Shown: positions 34,942-48,207, counted from the stretch's first letter. The stretch: DNA of 64,000 nucleotides from Microbacterium sp. SS28 (GCF_022761035.1 NZ_JAKWJP010000001.1:372001-436000); one strand, 5' to 3'. Notes: generated by a model not told the origin, from the letters alone. A program made the numbers and translations.

Positions 34942-35454
34942 ATGACGCAGGACGAAGACCGCATCGCGCAGCTGCAGGCCGCGTGGCGCCGCGAGCGACC
35001 CGACCTCGATGTGTCGCCACAGGGCGTCATCGGCCGCCTCCATCGCGTCGCGCTCGAACTCACCTCGCGTCTCACCGATGTCTACGCCGCGCACGGACTC
35101 AGCGAGGGAGACTTCGACGTCCTCGCCACCCTGCGCCGCGCGGGCGAGCCCTACGAGCGACTCGCGGGCGAGCTCGCCGACCACACCCTCGTTACCACGG
35201 GCGGACTCACCAAGCGCGTCGACCGGCTGATCGCCCGCGGTCTCGTCGAACGGCGGGCCGAAGCATCCGATGCCCGCAGACGTCTCGTCCGCCTCACCCC
35301 CGCCGGCAAGACGCTCATCGACACCGCGTTCACGGCACACATCGCCAACGAGCATCGTCTGCTCGACTCGCTCGGCCCGGACGACGTCGCCGCCTTGGAG
35401 CCGATCCTCACACGCTGGCTCGCGATCCTCGACGAGCGCCCGCCGGCCCGCTGA
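34942..35454 (+). CDS. MarR-family transcriptional regulator
   Basis: 170 residues from ATG 34942, chosen to exclude the operator. The winged helix is clear: LSEGDFDVLATLRRAGEP, the recognition helix TTGGLTKRVDRLIARGLVER, and the wing ASDARRRLVRLTPAGKTLID. The N-terminal helix is a dimerisation arm. It probably represses the divergent EamA exporter and itself, released by an effector that the exporter moves. Confidence 0.9.
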   Translation: MTQDEDRIAQLQAAWRRERPDLDVSPQGVIGRLHRVALELTSRLTDVYAAHGLSEGDFDVLATLRRAGEPYERLAGELADHTLVTTGGLTKRVDRLIARGLVERRAEASDARRRLVRLTPAGKTLIDTAFTAHIANEHRLLDSLGPDDVAALEPILTRWLAILDERPPAR

Positions 35455-35573
35455 TGACACGCCGAGAACAGCGACGGATGCCGCGGATCCGCGTCACCGA
35501 AGGCGCGACGACATCGCAGCGAGCCGCGGATCCGCGTCAGTCCGAGCACCGGCCCGGCACCGCGAACTCGGCG

Positions 35574-36071
35574 CTACGCGGCGAGCTCGAGGTACGGCTC
35601 CCAGCGGGGGTCCGTGCGATCCGTGCCGCGCACCGTCCACTGCGCGCCGCGCGGCGGGCGCGGAGCGAACTGCAGCTCCCACCCCATCTCCTGCGGCGTG
35701 CGATCGCCCTTGACGTTGTTGCAGCGCAGGCAGCACGCCACGAGGTTCTCCCACGAGTCCCCTCCACCGCGCGAGCGGGGCTGGATGTGGTCGATCGTCG
35801 AGGCCGCCTTTCCGCAGTAGCCGCAGCGGTGGCTGTCGCGGCGCAGCACTCCGCGGCGCGTCACGGGGATGTGGCGCCCGCCCGGCACGCGCACGTAGCG
35901 CGTCAGGATGATGACCGCGGGTCTGTCGTACGCCTGTCTCGTGCCCCAGACGGGCTCACCGTCGATGTGTTCGATGACGGTGGCCTTCTCGTTCATGACG
36001 AGCACGATGGCCCGTTTGAACGACACGATCGCGAGCGGCTCATAGCCCGCGTTCAGCACCAGAGTGCGCAT
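35574..36071 (-). CDS. HNH endonuclease
   Basis: 165 residues. The start MRTLVLNAGYEPLAIVSFKR is highly characteristic of a chromosomal HNH family widespread in actinobacteria. The zinc/HNH core is CGYCGK, then STIDHIQPRSRGG (His-Ile-Gln), then NLVACCLRCNNVKGD (Asn and second Cys pair). The biological role is not established. A small ORF and terminator lie just upstream on the same strand. Confidence 0.9.
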   Translation of the reverse strand: MRTLVLNAGYEPLAIVSFKRAIVLVMNEKATVIEHIDGEPVWGTRQAYDRPAVIILTRYVRVPGGRHIPVTRRGVLRRDSHRCGYCGKAASTIDHIQPRSRGGGDSWENLVACCLRCNNVKGDRTPQEMGWELQFAPRPPRGAQWTVRGTDRTDPRWEPYLELAA

Positions 36072-36149
36072 TCCTCATCCTCTCGAACGGCCGGGACGGC
36101 TTCTCGGTCATTCCGCCTTGCGCGACGGCTCGAGGACTCGGAGGGCATG

Positions 36150-36180
36150 AAAAAAGGCGCTGTCTTACAGACAGCGCCTT
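36150..36180 (-). terminator. intrinsic terminator overlapping a small ORF
   Basis: On the minus strand AAGGCGCTGTCT and AGACAGCGCCTT form a 12-bp stem with a three-base loop, followed by a T-run of six. It terminates transcripts coming from higher coordinates. The stop codon of the small ORF at 36275 falls in the hairpin loop, so ribosome position could affect its folding. Confidence 0.85.
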
Positions 36181-36275
36181 GGCGCCACGGTCAGGCCGTG
36201 GCATCCGCTCGTGTGATGCCGAAGGACGAGCAGGCCGAGCGCATCCATGGTTCGGATGCGTGGCATGGCGTCCAT
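36165..36275 (-). CDS. 36-residue small ORF upstream of HNH gene
   Basis: An ATG with a good ribosome binding site (cggagggg, 5 nt spacing) opens a 36-codon ORF that reads MDAMPRIRTMDALGLLVL then RHHTSGCHGL and ends RRCL. The TAA lies in the loop of the terminator. A candidate promoter is upstream (ttgcga and tagcct, 17-18 nt apart, about 36310-36345). It could be a leader peptide that attenuates the downstream HNH gene (starts at 36071), or an independent small protein. Codon use looks coding, but no family is known to me. Confidence 0.45.
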   Translation of the reverse strand: MDAMPRIRTMDALGLLVLRHHTSGCHGLTVAPRRCL

Positions 36276-36412
36276 CGGTTCCCCTCCGCTTTCTCGAAGC
36301 GTCAGGTTCAGGCTAATGCACGCGAAGAACACGCGGCCGTTCGCAAGATGTGAACGTCCTGTGGCGTGTCGGCGAACGGCCGATACGCCTCACACCGCGA
36401 GGTGACGGGCGA

Positions 36413-37372
36413 TCAGCCCGCGTTGGCCTGCAGCCACGCCAGCGGGTCGGCGAGCGCACCGTTGATGCGCACTTCGAAGTGCAGGTGGTTCGCGGTCGAC
36501 GAGCCCGTGCTGCCGACGGCGCCGATGAGCTGGCCGGCCGAGACGCTCTGGCCCGAGACGACCTGGCGGCTGCCGTACGTCATGTGGCCGTAGAGCGTCG
36601 AGACCTGCTGGCCGCCGACGACCGAGTCGATCGTGACGGCGACGCCGTACCCGCTGTAGCTCTCCTGCGAGATGCGCACGACACCCGCGGCGGCCGCGAA
36701 GATGGGCGTGCCGGCAGGGGCGAGCATGTCGAACCCGTTGTGGTTCGGGCGGTTCGGCGGGCGGAACAGGTTGATCGAGCTGTACGTGAAGTTCGTGACG
36801 GGCCAGCGCACTTCGCCGGATCCGGGAGCCGTCATCGACAGATTCATGCTGTAGACGGAGCCGGATGACGCGGCCTTGGCCGAGGCGAGCTGGCGGGCGC
36901 GAGCGGCCGCGGCCTCTTCGGCCTTCTTCTTCGCGATCTCTTCGGGCGTCGTCGCGGCGTAGCCGCCGCGGTCGAGCTCTTCTGACGTCGCGTCTGAGGC
37001 CACGACGAGCGACTGCGCGTCGTCGGCGGCGACCTGCTGCAGGGTCACAGCGGCTTCGGCGGGCGCACGCCACGCGCCGTAGGCCGGAAGGGCGACGGTC
37101 GCGACGAGTCCGCCGACCATCGTGAGGATGACGAGACTGCGCAGCGGTCGAGACCCTCGACGCGGAGACGCCGAGGCGGAGGTCACCCGGGCGGGGCGCC
37201 GAGGCTTGGCCCGTCGTGCCGCGAGGCCGCGCACACGGGAGCGCGTCGCGACACCCGTCGGGTGCGCCTGCAACGAGTCGTCGTCCGGTGTCTCGATCTG
37301 TTCAGCCAAACTGTCCTCCGGCGCCTCTGCGCCGGTGGCGCCTGGCTCGTCAGCACTGGGTGTTCGGGGCAC
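36413..37372 (-). CDS. M23-family LytM-type peptidase
   Basis: 319 residues from a GTG start. A cytoplasmic Arg-rich N-terminus precedes one membrane anchor (SLVILTMVGGLVATVALPAY, about 83-102). The extracellular part has a short Lys/Glu/Ala coiled segment (EIAKKKAEEAAAARARQ) and a C-terminal M23 domain with zinc ligands in HNGFDML and HLHFEVRI. LytM peptidases cut peptidoglycan cross-bridges; membrane anchoring suggests a role in cell-wall remodelling. Transcription probably ends before the small ORF. Confidence 0.9.
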   Translation of the reverse strand: MPRTPSADEPGATGAEAPEDSLAEQIETPDDDSLQAHPTGVATRSRVRGLAARRAKPRRPARVTSASASPRRGSRPLRSLVILTMVGGLVATVALPAYGAWRAPAEAAVTLQQVAADDAQSLVVASDATSEELDRGGYAATTPEEIAKKKAEEAAAARARQLASAKAASSGSVYSMNLSMTAPGSGEVRWPVTNFTYSSINLFRPPNRPNHNGFDMLAPAGTPIFAAAAGVVRISQESYSGYGVAVTIDSVVGGQQVSTLYGHMTYGSRQVVSGQSVSAGQLIGAVGSTGSSTANHLHFEVRINGALADPLAWLQANAG

Positions 37373-37513
37373 TTGATGCAGGCTTCACCGCGCAGACGAC
37401 GAACCGGGGAGGCAATCTGTACGGGGTCCGTCGGCGGGCTTCTCGCCTGGTGGACTCTTCGAGGCTACCCGAAGATAACGAATAAGTCACATTGAGCAAC
37501 TTATGGCGCCGCG

Positions 37514-40090
<2,577 letters not shown>

Positions 40091-40194
40091 CGCTCGGCGC
40101 TCCTTCTTCTCGGCGTCTCGGGTGCGTTTCCGCAGCCGCCTGTGAGTCTACGCACGGCCTGTCCGGGCGTTCCCACAGAGTAGTTGCAAAAGTT

Positions 40195-40212
40195 ACTTAC
40201 TTGATTGTAAGT
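40195..40212. promoter_or_regulatory. TetR operator candidate
   Basis: ACTTAC-ttgatt-GTAAGT is a perfect inverted repeat with six-base arms in the 199-bp gap between the divergent TetR gene and the transporter operon. Its A/T-rich position fits an operator near the promoters. Confidence 0.6.
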
Positions 40213-40289
40213 TGTTCCAGCAATCACCCCCCGACGCCGTCGTCACCTCCCCGGGCGACACGATGTCGTGCTCACATCAAGGAGAAGCA

Positions 40290-41942
40290 ATGAGGCTCAG
40301 AACAACCCTTGCCGCCGTCGGCGTCGTCGCGGCGCTGGTGCTCACCGGCTGCGCGAGCGGCGGCGGCGACGACTCGGACTCCGCCGGAGCGGCGCTCACG
40401 ATCGCGAAGCCCGACGGCGCCATCACCACCGAGTCGAACAACCCCTACCTGGGCGACTCCTCCGCCTCGAAGTACGCGTACGGCAAGGTCATCTTCGAGT
40501 CGCTCGCACTCGTGAACCCGACCGGCGACCTCGGTACCACGCCCTGGCTCGCAGAATCCGTGGAGTGGAACGACGACTACACGCAGCTCACCGCCGTCGC
40601 GCGCAGCGGCGTGAAGTGGAGCGACGGCGAGGACTTCACCGCGGACGACATCGCGTTCTCGTTCAACCAGGTGCTGGACGGCAAGCTCAACGACACCAAC
40701 GCGCTCGACATCAAGAGCGTCACGGTCGACGGCGACACCGTCACGATCGACTTCAACAGCTCGAAGTACACCCAGCAGGCACGCGTGCTGCACTTCCAGA
40801 TCGTGCCCGAGCACATCTGGAAGGACATCGACGACCCGAACACCGATCCGCTCACCGGCGAGGGTCAGGTCGTCGGCACCGGCCCGTACGTGCTCGACTC
40901 GTGGACGACCGAGTCGGTCACCCTCGCGGCGAACCCCGACTACTGGGGCGGCGAGCTGGCCGTGCCCGAGCTGCACTATGTCTCATACGGCGACAACGCG
41001 GCCCTCACGACCGCTCTCGCGACGGGCGAGGCAGACTGGGCGCAGGCGTTCATCCCGCAGATCCAGGACAGCTACCTGTCGGCCGATCCCGCCAACACCT
41101 TCCTCGCGTCGCCGACGGCGGGCGCGGGAACGCTGTTCATGAACCTGCAGACCAAGCCGTTCAACGACCCCGCGCTGCGTCAGGCGCTCGCCTGGACGAT
41201 CGACCGTCAGGCCTATGTCGACATCGCCCGTGAAGGCGCGAGCGAGGCGATCTGGAGCGTGACCGGTCTCGGCACCCTGCTCGAGGACGAGGTCGTGCCC
41301 GAGTACGCGGGTCAGAACTACGAGGTCGACGTCGACAAGGCGCGCGCGATCCTGACCGACGCCGGCTACACGTGGGAGGGCGAGAGCCTCGTCGACCCCG
41401 ACGGCGAGCCCGTCACGTTCTCGATCTCGGTCCCCGCGGGCTGGAGCGACTGGAACACCGAGCAGGCGCTGATCGCGGAGGAGCTCAAGGAGGGCCTCGG
41501 CATCGAGGTCAAGGTCGACCAGCCGGATTGGGGCGGTTGGGATGCCGCACGCCAGGAGGGCACGTTCCAGGCGATCATCCACTGGCTCGAGGACACCGGC
41601 AACGCGTACGGCCTCTACACGTCGGCGATGGACCCCAAGTGGATCGTCGACGACAAGGCGGCCTTCAACTTCGGACGCTTCGACGACCCCGCTGTCACCG
41701 ACGCGCTGAACACGTACGCGAACGCGTCGTCCGATGCCGACCGATCCGCGGCCCTCGCGGTGATCGAGAAGGCGTTCGTCGAGAACGTCCCCGTCATCCC
41801 GCTCGGTGCGCACCCGCTCCTGGGTGAGTTCAACACCCGCAATTACATCGGATGGCCGGCGGAGGGCGACCTGTACGCCTCGGCCGACCCGACCCAGCCG
41901 GCGATCGTGCAGATCCTGACCAAGCTGCAGCCCGCCGGATGA
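40290..41942 (+). CDS. ABC transporter substrate-binding lipoprotein, family 5
   Basis: 550 residues from the ATG at 40290 (ribosome binding site aaggagaa). It begins with a lipoprotein signal peptide whose lipobox is VLTGCA. The mature part is a family-5 solute-binding protein: NPYLGDSSASKYAYGKVIFE, VEWNDDYTQLTAVARSGVKW, SDGEDFTADDIAFSFNQVLD, GTGPYVLDSW and NPDYWGG. Although called peptide-binding, this family also carries oligosaccharides; the adjacent GH3 glucosidase points that way. First gene of a six-gene operon. Confidence 0.95.
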   Translation: MRLRTTLAAVGVVAALVLTGCASGGGDDSDSAGAALTIAKPDGAITTESNNPYLGDSSASKYAYGKVIFESLALVNPTGDLGTTPWLAESVEWNDDYTQLTAVARSGVKWSDGEDFTADDIAFSFNQVLDGKLNDTNALDIKSVTVDGDTVTIDFNSSKYTQQARVLHFQIVPEHIWKDIDDPNTDPLTGEGQVVGTGPYVLDSWTTESVTLAANPDYWGGELAVPELHYVSYGDNAALTTALATGEADWAQAFIPQIQDSYLSADPANTFLASPTAGAGTLFMNLQTKPFNDPALRQALAWTIDRQAYVDIAREGASEAIWSVTGLGTLLEDEVVPEYAGQNYEVDVDKARAILTDAGYTWEGESLVDPDGEPVTFSISVPAGWSDWNTEQALIAEELKEGLGIEVKVDQPDWGGWDAARQEGTFQAIIHWLEDTGNAYGLYTSAMDPKWIVDDKAAFNFGRFDDPAVTDALNTYANASSDADRSAALAVIEKAFVENVPVIPLGAHPLLGEFNTRNYIGWPAEGDLYASADPTQPAIVQILTKLQPAG

Positions 41943-42018
41943 CGCAGCGCGGGCGGGGCGGATGCGCAGGCGTCCGCCCCGCCCGCATGTCACCCCTCAC
42001 GAAAGCGAATCAGCACCG

Positions 42019-42839
42019 ATGAGAGATCCGCTCCTCTCCGTCCACGACTTCTCGATCGTCTACGACGTCGATCCCCCCGTGCGCGCGGTCAAGAACGTCA
42101 GCCTCGAACTCCAGCGCGGTGAGATCCTCGGACTCGCCGGCGAGAGCGGCTGCGGCAAGACCACGCTCGCCTACGGCATCCAGCGCCTCCTCAAGCCGCC
42201 CGCGGTCATCACGAGCGGCTCCGTTCTCTTCCACGACGCGAACGGCGAGGACGTCGACATCAACGGCCTCGAAGCCGAGGAGATGCGCCGCTTCCGCTGG
42301 GACAAGATCTCGATGGTCTTCCAGGGGGCGATGAACTCGCTGAACCCGGTCGCGACCATCGGGTCCCAGCTCGAGGACGTCTTCGAGGTCCACCGCCCGA
42401 GCCTCTCGCGCCGACAGCGGCGCGAGGAGGCTATCGAGCTCCTCGACCTCGTCAAGATCGGTGCGCAGCGGTATCGCTCGTATCCGCACGAACTGTCCGG
42501 CGGCATGCGCCAGCGCGTCATGATCGCCATGGCCCTCGCCCTGCGCCCGCAGCTCATGGTCATGGACGAGCCGACGACGGCGCTCGATGTGCTCGTGCAG
42601 CGCGAGATCCTGCGTCAGATCTCGCAGCTGCGCCACGAGTTCGGATTCTCGGTCATCTTCATCACCCACGACCTGCCGCTGCTGCTCGAGATCAGCGACC
42701 GCCTCGCGATCATGCGCGACGGAGAGATCGTCGAGCTCGACACCGCCGAGCGCGTCTGGACCGATCCTCAGGACGAGTACACCCGGACGCTGCTGGCTTC
42801 CTTCCCCAGACTCACCGGAGCCAGAGGGGTGGTCAGGCG

Positions 42840-42843
<4 letters not shown>
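42019..42843 (+). CDS. ABC transporter ATPase (OppD/DppD-type)
   Basis: 274 residues from the ATG at 42019. Motifs are Walker A GESGCGKTT, Q-loop VFQGAMNSLNP, signature LSGGMRQR, Walker B LMVMDEPTT and the switch His in ITHDL. It drives import through the two permeases downstream. It lacks part of the C-terminal oligopeptide extension found in full OppD. Stop overlaps the next start by ATGA. Confidence 0.95.
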
Positions 42844-43645
<802 letters not shown>

Positions 43646-43649
<4 letters not shown>

Positions 43650-44722
43650 GCGCTGTCGCCCCCCAGCTGCCCGCGGACTTCGACGCGATCGAAGCGGGCA
43701 CCACCGCGACGAGCGCCGTCAAGGGCCGCATCCGCGTCCCCTGGCGCTTCCTCGGCAACCGCGCCCTGTTCTACCTGTTCACGCTGTGGGCGGCCATCAC
43801 GATCAACTTCTTCCTGCCGCGCCTCATGAAGGGCGACGCGGTGAGCGCGTACCTCGCGCGCAACCGCAACGTGTCGCCCGAGGCGGCCGAGGCGCTGCGC
43901 GCCCTGCTCGGGCTCGATGCCGACACGTCGCTCTGGCAGCAGTACATCGAGTACTGGAGCCACCTCCTGCAGGGCGATCTCGGCATCTCGCTCCTTCACG
44001 GCATGCGGCCGGTGACCGAGGTGGTCGGACAGTCCCTCATCTGGACCGTCGCCCTGGTCGGCTTCGCGACGCTCCTCGCATTCACGATCGGCACCGTCGG
44101 CGGCGCGATCGTCGGATGGCGTCGAGGCAGCCGGCTCGACCTCCTCATCCCGATCACGACCTTCTTCAGCACGATCCCCTACTTCTGGCTCGGCCTCCTG
44201 GCGATCGCGGTGTTCTCGGTCGCCCTCGGGTGGTTCCCGATCGGCAAGGCCTACGGCGTCGGAGTGGTGCCGGAGTGGTCGTGGGAGTTCATCGGCGACG
44301 TGATCCATCACGGCTTCCTCCCCGCGGCGACGATCATCCTGGCCTCGCTCGGCGGCTGGATGCTGGGCATGCGCAACATGATGCTCACCGTGCTCGACGA
44401 GGACTACGTCACCGTCGCGCAGGCCAAGGGCATGCCGAACGACCGCGTGCTGTGGCGCTACGCCGCGCGCAACGCCGTGCTGCCCCAGATCCAGAGCTTC
44501 GCGCTCGCGCTCGGCTTCATCGTCGGCGGCACGATCGTGATGGAGGTCGTGTTCAGCTACCCCGGCGTCGGCAAGCTCCTGCTCGACGCCACGAACGCGA
44601 AGGACTACGCCCTCATGCAGGGGGTGTTCCTCGTGATCACCCTCTCGGTGCTCCTGGCGAACCTCCTCGCCGACGTCGCCTACGCATTCCTCGACCCGCG
44701 CACGCGCCAGACGGAGGCCTGA
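43646..44722 (+). CDS. ABC transporter permease (OppB/DppB-type)
   Basis: 358 residues from a GTG that overlaps the previous stop (GTGA). Six membrane helices, the first at about 40-58. The inner-membrane EAA loop reads EDYVTVAQAKGMPNDRVLWR, which contacts the ATPases. The segment ADTSLWQQYIEYWSHLLQGD is the typical OppB periplasmic region. It forms the channel with the next gene's product. Confidence 0.95.
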
Positions 44723-44724
44723 GC

Positions 44725-45792
44725 ATGAACACGATCGTCAACGACACAGAGCAGCCCTCGGCGAGCGCGCGCCGTCCGGCGAACGCGCCGGCGACCGCGA
44801 GCGTCCGAAGCACCGCCCCTGCCGGCGGGGCGCCCCGGAAGCCGACCTTCTGGTCGAAGCTGGGTGCGGCTTTCGCGATGTTCCGCAACGGGAAGTCGAT
44901 CACAGGCCTGTCGATCCTGGGGTTCTTCGTGCTCGTCGCGATCCTCGCGGACGTGCTGGCCCCGTACTCCCCCACGAAGGTCGACAACACGGCGCGCTTC
45001 CAGCCGCCGTCGGCGGCGCACTGGCTGGGCACGACGCACATCGGCGAGGACGTGCTGAGCCAGGTCATCCACGGCACTCGCGGCGTCATCGTGGTGGGGT
45101 TCCTCGCGGCGATCATCGCCACGGTCATCGCGATCATCGTCGGGGTGCTGTCGGGCTACCTGCGCGGGTGGCGCGGCGAGGGCCTCTCGGCCCTCACGAA
45201 CGTCTTCCTGGTGATCCCGGGCATCCCGCTCATCATCATCGTGGCGTCGATGTTCGAGGACCCGCCCCTCATCCTCATCGCGGGGGTGCTGGGCCTCATC
45301 GGCTGGGCGTGGGGCGCGCGCGTGCTGCGCGCCCAGACGATGTCGCTGCGCGGTCGGGACTTCATCCAGGCGGCCCGCGCCAACGGCGAGCCTCTGCGGC
45401 GGATCATCACGGTCGAGATGCTCCCGAACCTCATGGCGCTCATCGCCGCGAGCTTCGTGGGCACCGTCACGGCCGCGATCATCGGGCTCACGACCCTCTC
45501 GTACATCGGCATCATCCCGGTGACGACCTACAACTGGGGCACGATCCTCAACTGGGCCAGCGCACAGGGCGCGTTCCGCCAGGGCCAATGGTGGTGGTTC
45601 ATGCCCCCGGGCCTGTGCATCGCGACCATCGGCGTCGCACTCTCGCTCATCAACTTCGGCATCGACGAGTACGTCAACCCGCGCCTGCGATCCGCCGGCG
45701 AGCGCGCCCGAGCCATGAAGAAGAAGGGCATGAACGTGAACGACACGGTCACCGCCGTGCGCACCGACGTGAACATCCAGGAGAACGTGTGA
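44725..45792 (+). CDS. ABC transporter permease (OppC/DppC-type)
   Basis: 355 residues from the ATG at 44725, 2 nt after the previous stop. A Pro/Ala-rich cytoplasmic N-terminus of about 45 residues precedes six helices. HWLGTTHIGEDVLSQVIHGT is the OppC landmark, and the EAA loop reads RDFIQAARANGEPLRRII. The stop overlaps the beta-glucosidase GTG. Confidence 0.95.
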   Translation: MNTIVNDTEQPSASARRPANAPATASVRSTAPAGGAPRKPTFWSKLGAAFAMFRNGKSITGLSILGFFVLVAILADVLAPYSPTKVDNTARFQPPSAAHWLGTTHIGEDVLSQVIHGTRGVIVVGFLAAIIATVIAIIVGVLSGYLRGWRGEGLSALTNVFLVIPGIPLIIIVASMFEDPPLILIAGVLGLIGWAWGARVLRAQTMSLRGRDFIQAARANGEPLRRIITVEMLPNLMALIAASFVGTVTAAIIGLTTLSYIGIIPVTTYNWGTILNWASAQGAFRQGQWWWFMPPGLCIATIGVALSLINFGIDEYVNPRLRSAGERARAMKKKGMNVNDTVTAVRTDVNIQENV

Positions 45793-48131
45793 CCACCGCG
45801 ACCATTCCGAACTACCTCGACGACGCACTCCCCGTCGCCGACCGCATCGCCGATCTCCTGCACCGCATGACGGTCGAGGAGAAGATCGGCCAGATGCTGC
45901 AGCTCGACGCCCGCGAGGACCTCGACGACCAGGTCGCACGGATGCACGCGGGATCGATCCTTCACGCCTCCCCCGAGAAGGTCCTGCGCGCACGCGAGCT
46001 CACCCGCTCGACGCGCCTGCAGATCCCCCTGCTCGTCGCGGAGGACTGCATCCACGGCCACTCGTTCTGGGAGGGTGCGACGATCTACCCGACGCAGCTC
46101 GGCCTGGCGGCCGCGTGGGATCCCGACCTCGCAGAGCGCGTCGCACGCGCCACCGCCGTCGAGGTCTCGGCCACCGGCATCCACTGGACGTTCTCACCCG
46201 TGCTGTGCGTCGCGCGCGACCTGCGCTGGGGGCGTGTCGACGAGACGTTCGGCGAGGACCCGTTCCTCATCGGCGAGCTCGCCTCGGCGATGGTGCGCGG
46301 CTACCAGGGCGGCGGGCTCGATGACCCGACCGCGATCCTCGCGACGGCCAAGCACTTCGCGGGGTACTCCGAGACGCAGGGCGGTCGAGACGCGAGCGAG
46401 GCCGACATCTCGCGCCGCAAGCTGCGCTCGTGGTTCCTGCCCCCGTTCGAGCGCGTTGCGAGAGAGGGATGCCGCACCTTCATGCTCGGCTACCAGACGA
46501 CCGACGGCGTGCCCATCACGGTCAACGACTGGCTGCTGAACGACGTGCTGCGCGGCGAGTGGGGGTACACCGGCACCCTCATCACCGACTGGGACAACGT
46601 CGGGCGCATGGTGTGGGAGCAGAAGGTGCAGCCCGACTACGCGCACGCCGCCGCCGCCGCGGTGCTCGCGGGCAACGACATGATCATGACGACGCCCGGG
46701 TTCTTCCAGGGCGCGCTCGACGCTCTCGCGCAGGGGCTCATGACGGAGGACGACCTGGATCGCGCCGTCACCCGCATCCTGCTGCTCAAGTTCGAGTTCG
46801 GCCTCTTCGAGGACCCGCGGCTGCCCGACCGCGAGCGCATCGCGACGGCGGTCGGCTCGGCCGAGCACACGGCCCTCAACCTCGAGGCCGCCCGCCGGTC
46901 GCTCGTGCTGCTGCGCAATGACGGCACCCTGCCGTTCGCGGGCGGGCTCACGGCGGACGCCTCCGGGCGGGCGCGGGACGCGGCATCCGGATCCCGCCGC
47001 ATCGCCGTCGTCGGCCCCCTCGCCGACGATGCGCAGACGCAGCTGGGCGACTGGGCGGGATCGTCGGGGCAGGTCGACTGGATCCCCGACGGGCACCCGC
47101 GCGAGCTGATCTCGACGGTGCTCGACGGGCTGCGCGCGCACGCCCCGGCGGACTGGCAGATCGTCCACGCGCGCGGCGCCGACATCCTGACGCTCGAGCA
47201 GGACCCCGAGGGCGCCTTCTTCCCCGACGGACAGCCCCGCCCCCAGGTCGTCGTGCCGTGCGCCCCCGACGCGGACCTCATCGCCGAGGCAGTGGCCGCC
47301 GCCGAGGGTGCCGACTATGTCGTCGCGATCGTCGGCGATCGCATCGAGCTCGTCGGCGAGGGCCGCTCGACGGCGACGCTCGAACTCGTCGGCGGGCAGC
47401 TCGCGCTGCTCGAGGCGCTCGCGGCGACCGGCACGCCACTCGTCGTCGTGCTGCTCGCGTCGAAGCCGCACGTCCTCCCGTCGTCGGTGACGGATGCCGC
47501 GGCCCTCGTGTGGGCGGCCAATCCCGGCATGCGCGGGGGGCAGGCGATCGCCGAGCTGCTGCTGGGCCTCATCGAGCCGAGCGGCCGCCTGCCGATCTCG
47601 TTCGCGCGGCACGCGGGCCAGCTGCCGATCTACTACAACCAGATCCGCGGCCAGCACGGCGACCGCTACGCCGATCTGACGCAGAGCCCCGCCTTCGCCT
47701 TCGGCGAGGGGCTCACGTACACGAGCGTGGAGTACTCGCGGCTGAGGGTCGTCGACCCCGAGGTCGGCAGCGACGACTCGGTGCACGCCGTCGTCGAGCT
47801 GCACAACACGGGCACGCGTCCCGCGCACGAGATCGTCCAGGTCTACGTACGCGACAGCGTGACCTCGGTCAGCTGGGCCGACCGCGAGCTCAAGGCCTAC
47901 CGGCACGTCGATCTGCTGCCCGGTGAACGGGCGACGGTCGAGTTGTCGCTGCCGGCGTCGGAATGCACGATCGTGGATGCCGCCGGCCGGCGTCTGGTCG
48001 AGGCGGGCGAGTTCGAGCTGCTCGTGGGCCCCTCATCCCGCACGGAGGCGCTGCTCAGTGCGCGCTTCCGCGTGGCCGACCCCGTCGGTGCCGCCGCCGG
48101 GTCGGATCGTCGCGCGGTCGAGCACCGCTGA
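45789..48131 (+). CDS. glycoside hydrolase family 3 beta-glucosidase
   Basis: 780 residues from the GTG at 45789, overlapping the permease stop. There is no signal peptide, so it acts in the cytoplasm on imported substrate. The barrel domain shows LLVAEDCIHGHSFWEGATIY, VDETFGEDPFLIGE, TAKHFAGYSETQGGRD, and the nucleophile Asp in LITDWDNVGRM. The alpha/beta sandwich and a C-terminal fibronectin-type III-like domain (VVELHNTGTRPAHEIVQVYV) complete the GH3 three-domain layout. It probably releases glucose or xylose from the imported oligosaccharide. Confidence 0.95.
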   Translation: MTTATIPNYLDDALPVADRIADLLHRMTVEEKIGQMLQLDAREDLDDQVARMHAGSILHASPEKVLRARELTRSTRLQIPLLVAEDCIHGHSFWEGATIYPTQLGLAAAWDPDLAERVARATAVEVSATGIHWTFSPVLCVARDLRWGRVDETFGEDPFLIGELASAMVRGYQGGGLDDPTAILATAKHFAGYSETQGGRDASEADISRRKLRSWFLPPFERVAREGCRTFMLGYQTTDGVPITVNDWLLNDVLRGEWGYTGTLITDWDNVGRMVWEQKVQPDYAHAAAAAVLAGNDMIMTTPGFFQGALDALAQGLMTEDDLDRAVTRILLLKFEFGLFEDPRLPDRERIATAVGSAEHTALNLEAARRSLVLLRNDGTLPFAGGLTADASGRARDAASGSRRIAVVGPLADDAQTQLGDWAGSSGQVDWIPDGHPRELISTVLDGLRAHAPADWQIVHARGADILTLEQDPEGAFFPDGQPRPQVVVPCAPDADLIAEAVAAAEGADYVVAIVGDRIELVGEGRSTATLELVGGQLALLEALAATGTPLVVVLLASKPHVLPSSVTDAAALVWAANPGMRGGQAIAELLLGLIEPSGRLPISFARHAGQLPIYYNQIRGQHGDRYADLTQSPAFAFGEGLTYTSVEYSRLRVVDPEVGSDDSVHAVVELHNTGTRPAHEIVQVYVRDSVTSVSWADRELKAYRHVDLLPGERATVELSLPASECTIVDAAGRRLVEAGEFELLVGPSSRTEALLSARFRVADPVGAAAGSDRRAVEHR

Positions 48132-48138
48132 GACGAAG

Positions 48139-48190
48139 CGAAGGGGTGGATCCCCCGCCGCAGTGCGGGCGGCGGGGATCCACCCCTTCG
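48139..48190. terminator. long hairpin terminator between convergent genes
   Basis: About 20 bp of stem (aaggggtggatcc and ggatccacccctt ends, with one bulged C) enclose a GC-rich loop. It separates the GH3 gene from the convergent DUF3027 gene and can act in both directions. Confidence 0.85.
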
Positions 48191-48207
48191 TCATGTCTTC
48201 GTGAGGC

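Noticed and set aside
37373..37513. A cyclic-di-AMP riboswitch before the M23 peptidase
   Set aside because: Such switches often precede actinobacterial wall hydrolases, but I did not find the conserved purine-rich and CC-GG elements in this short gap.
46194..47906. A 570-codon minus-strand ORF opposite the GH3 gene
   Set aside because: Shadow of the glucosidase in a high-GC frame; no start signal or family.
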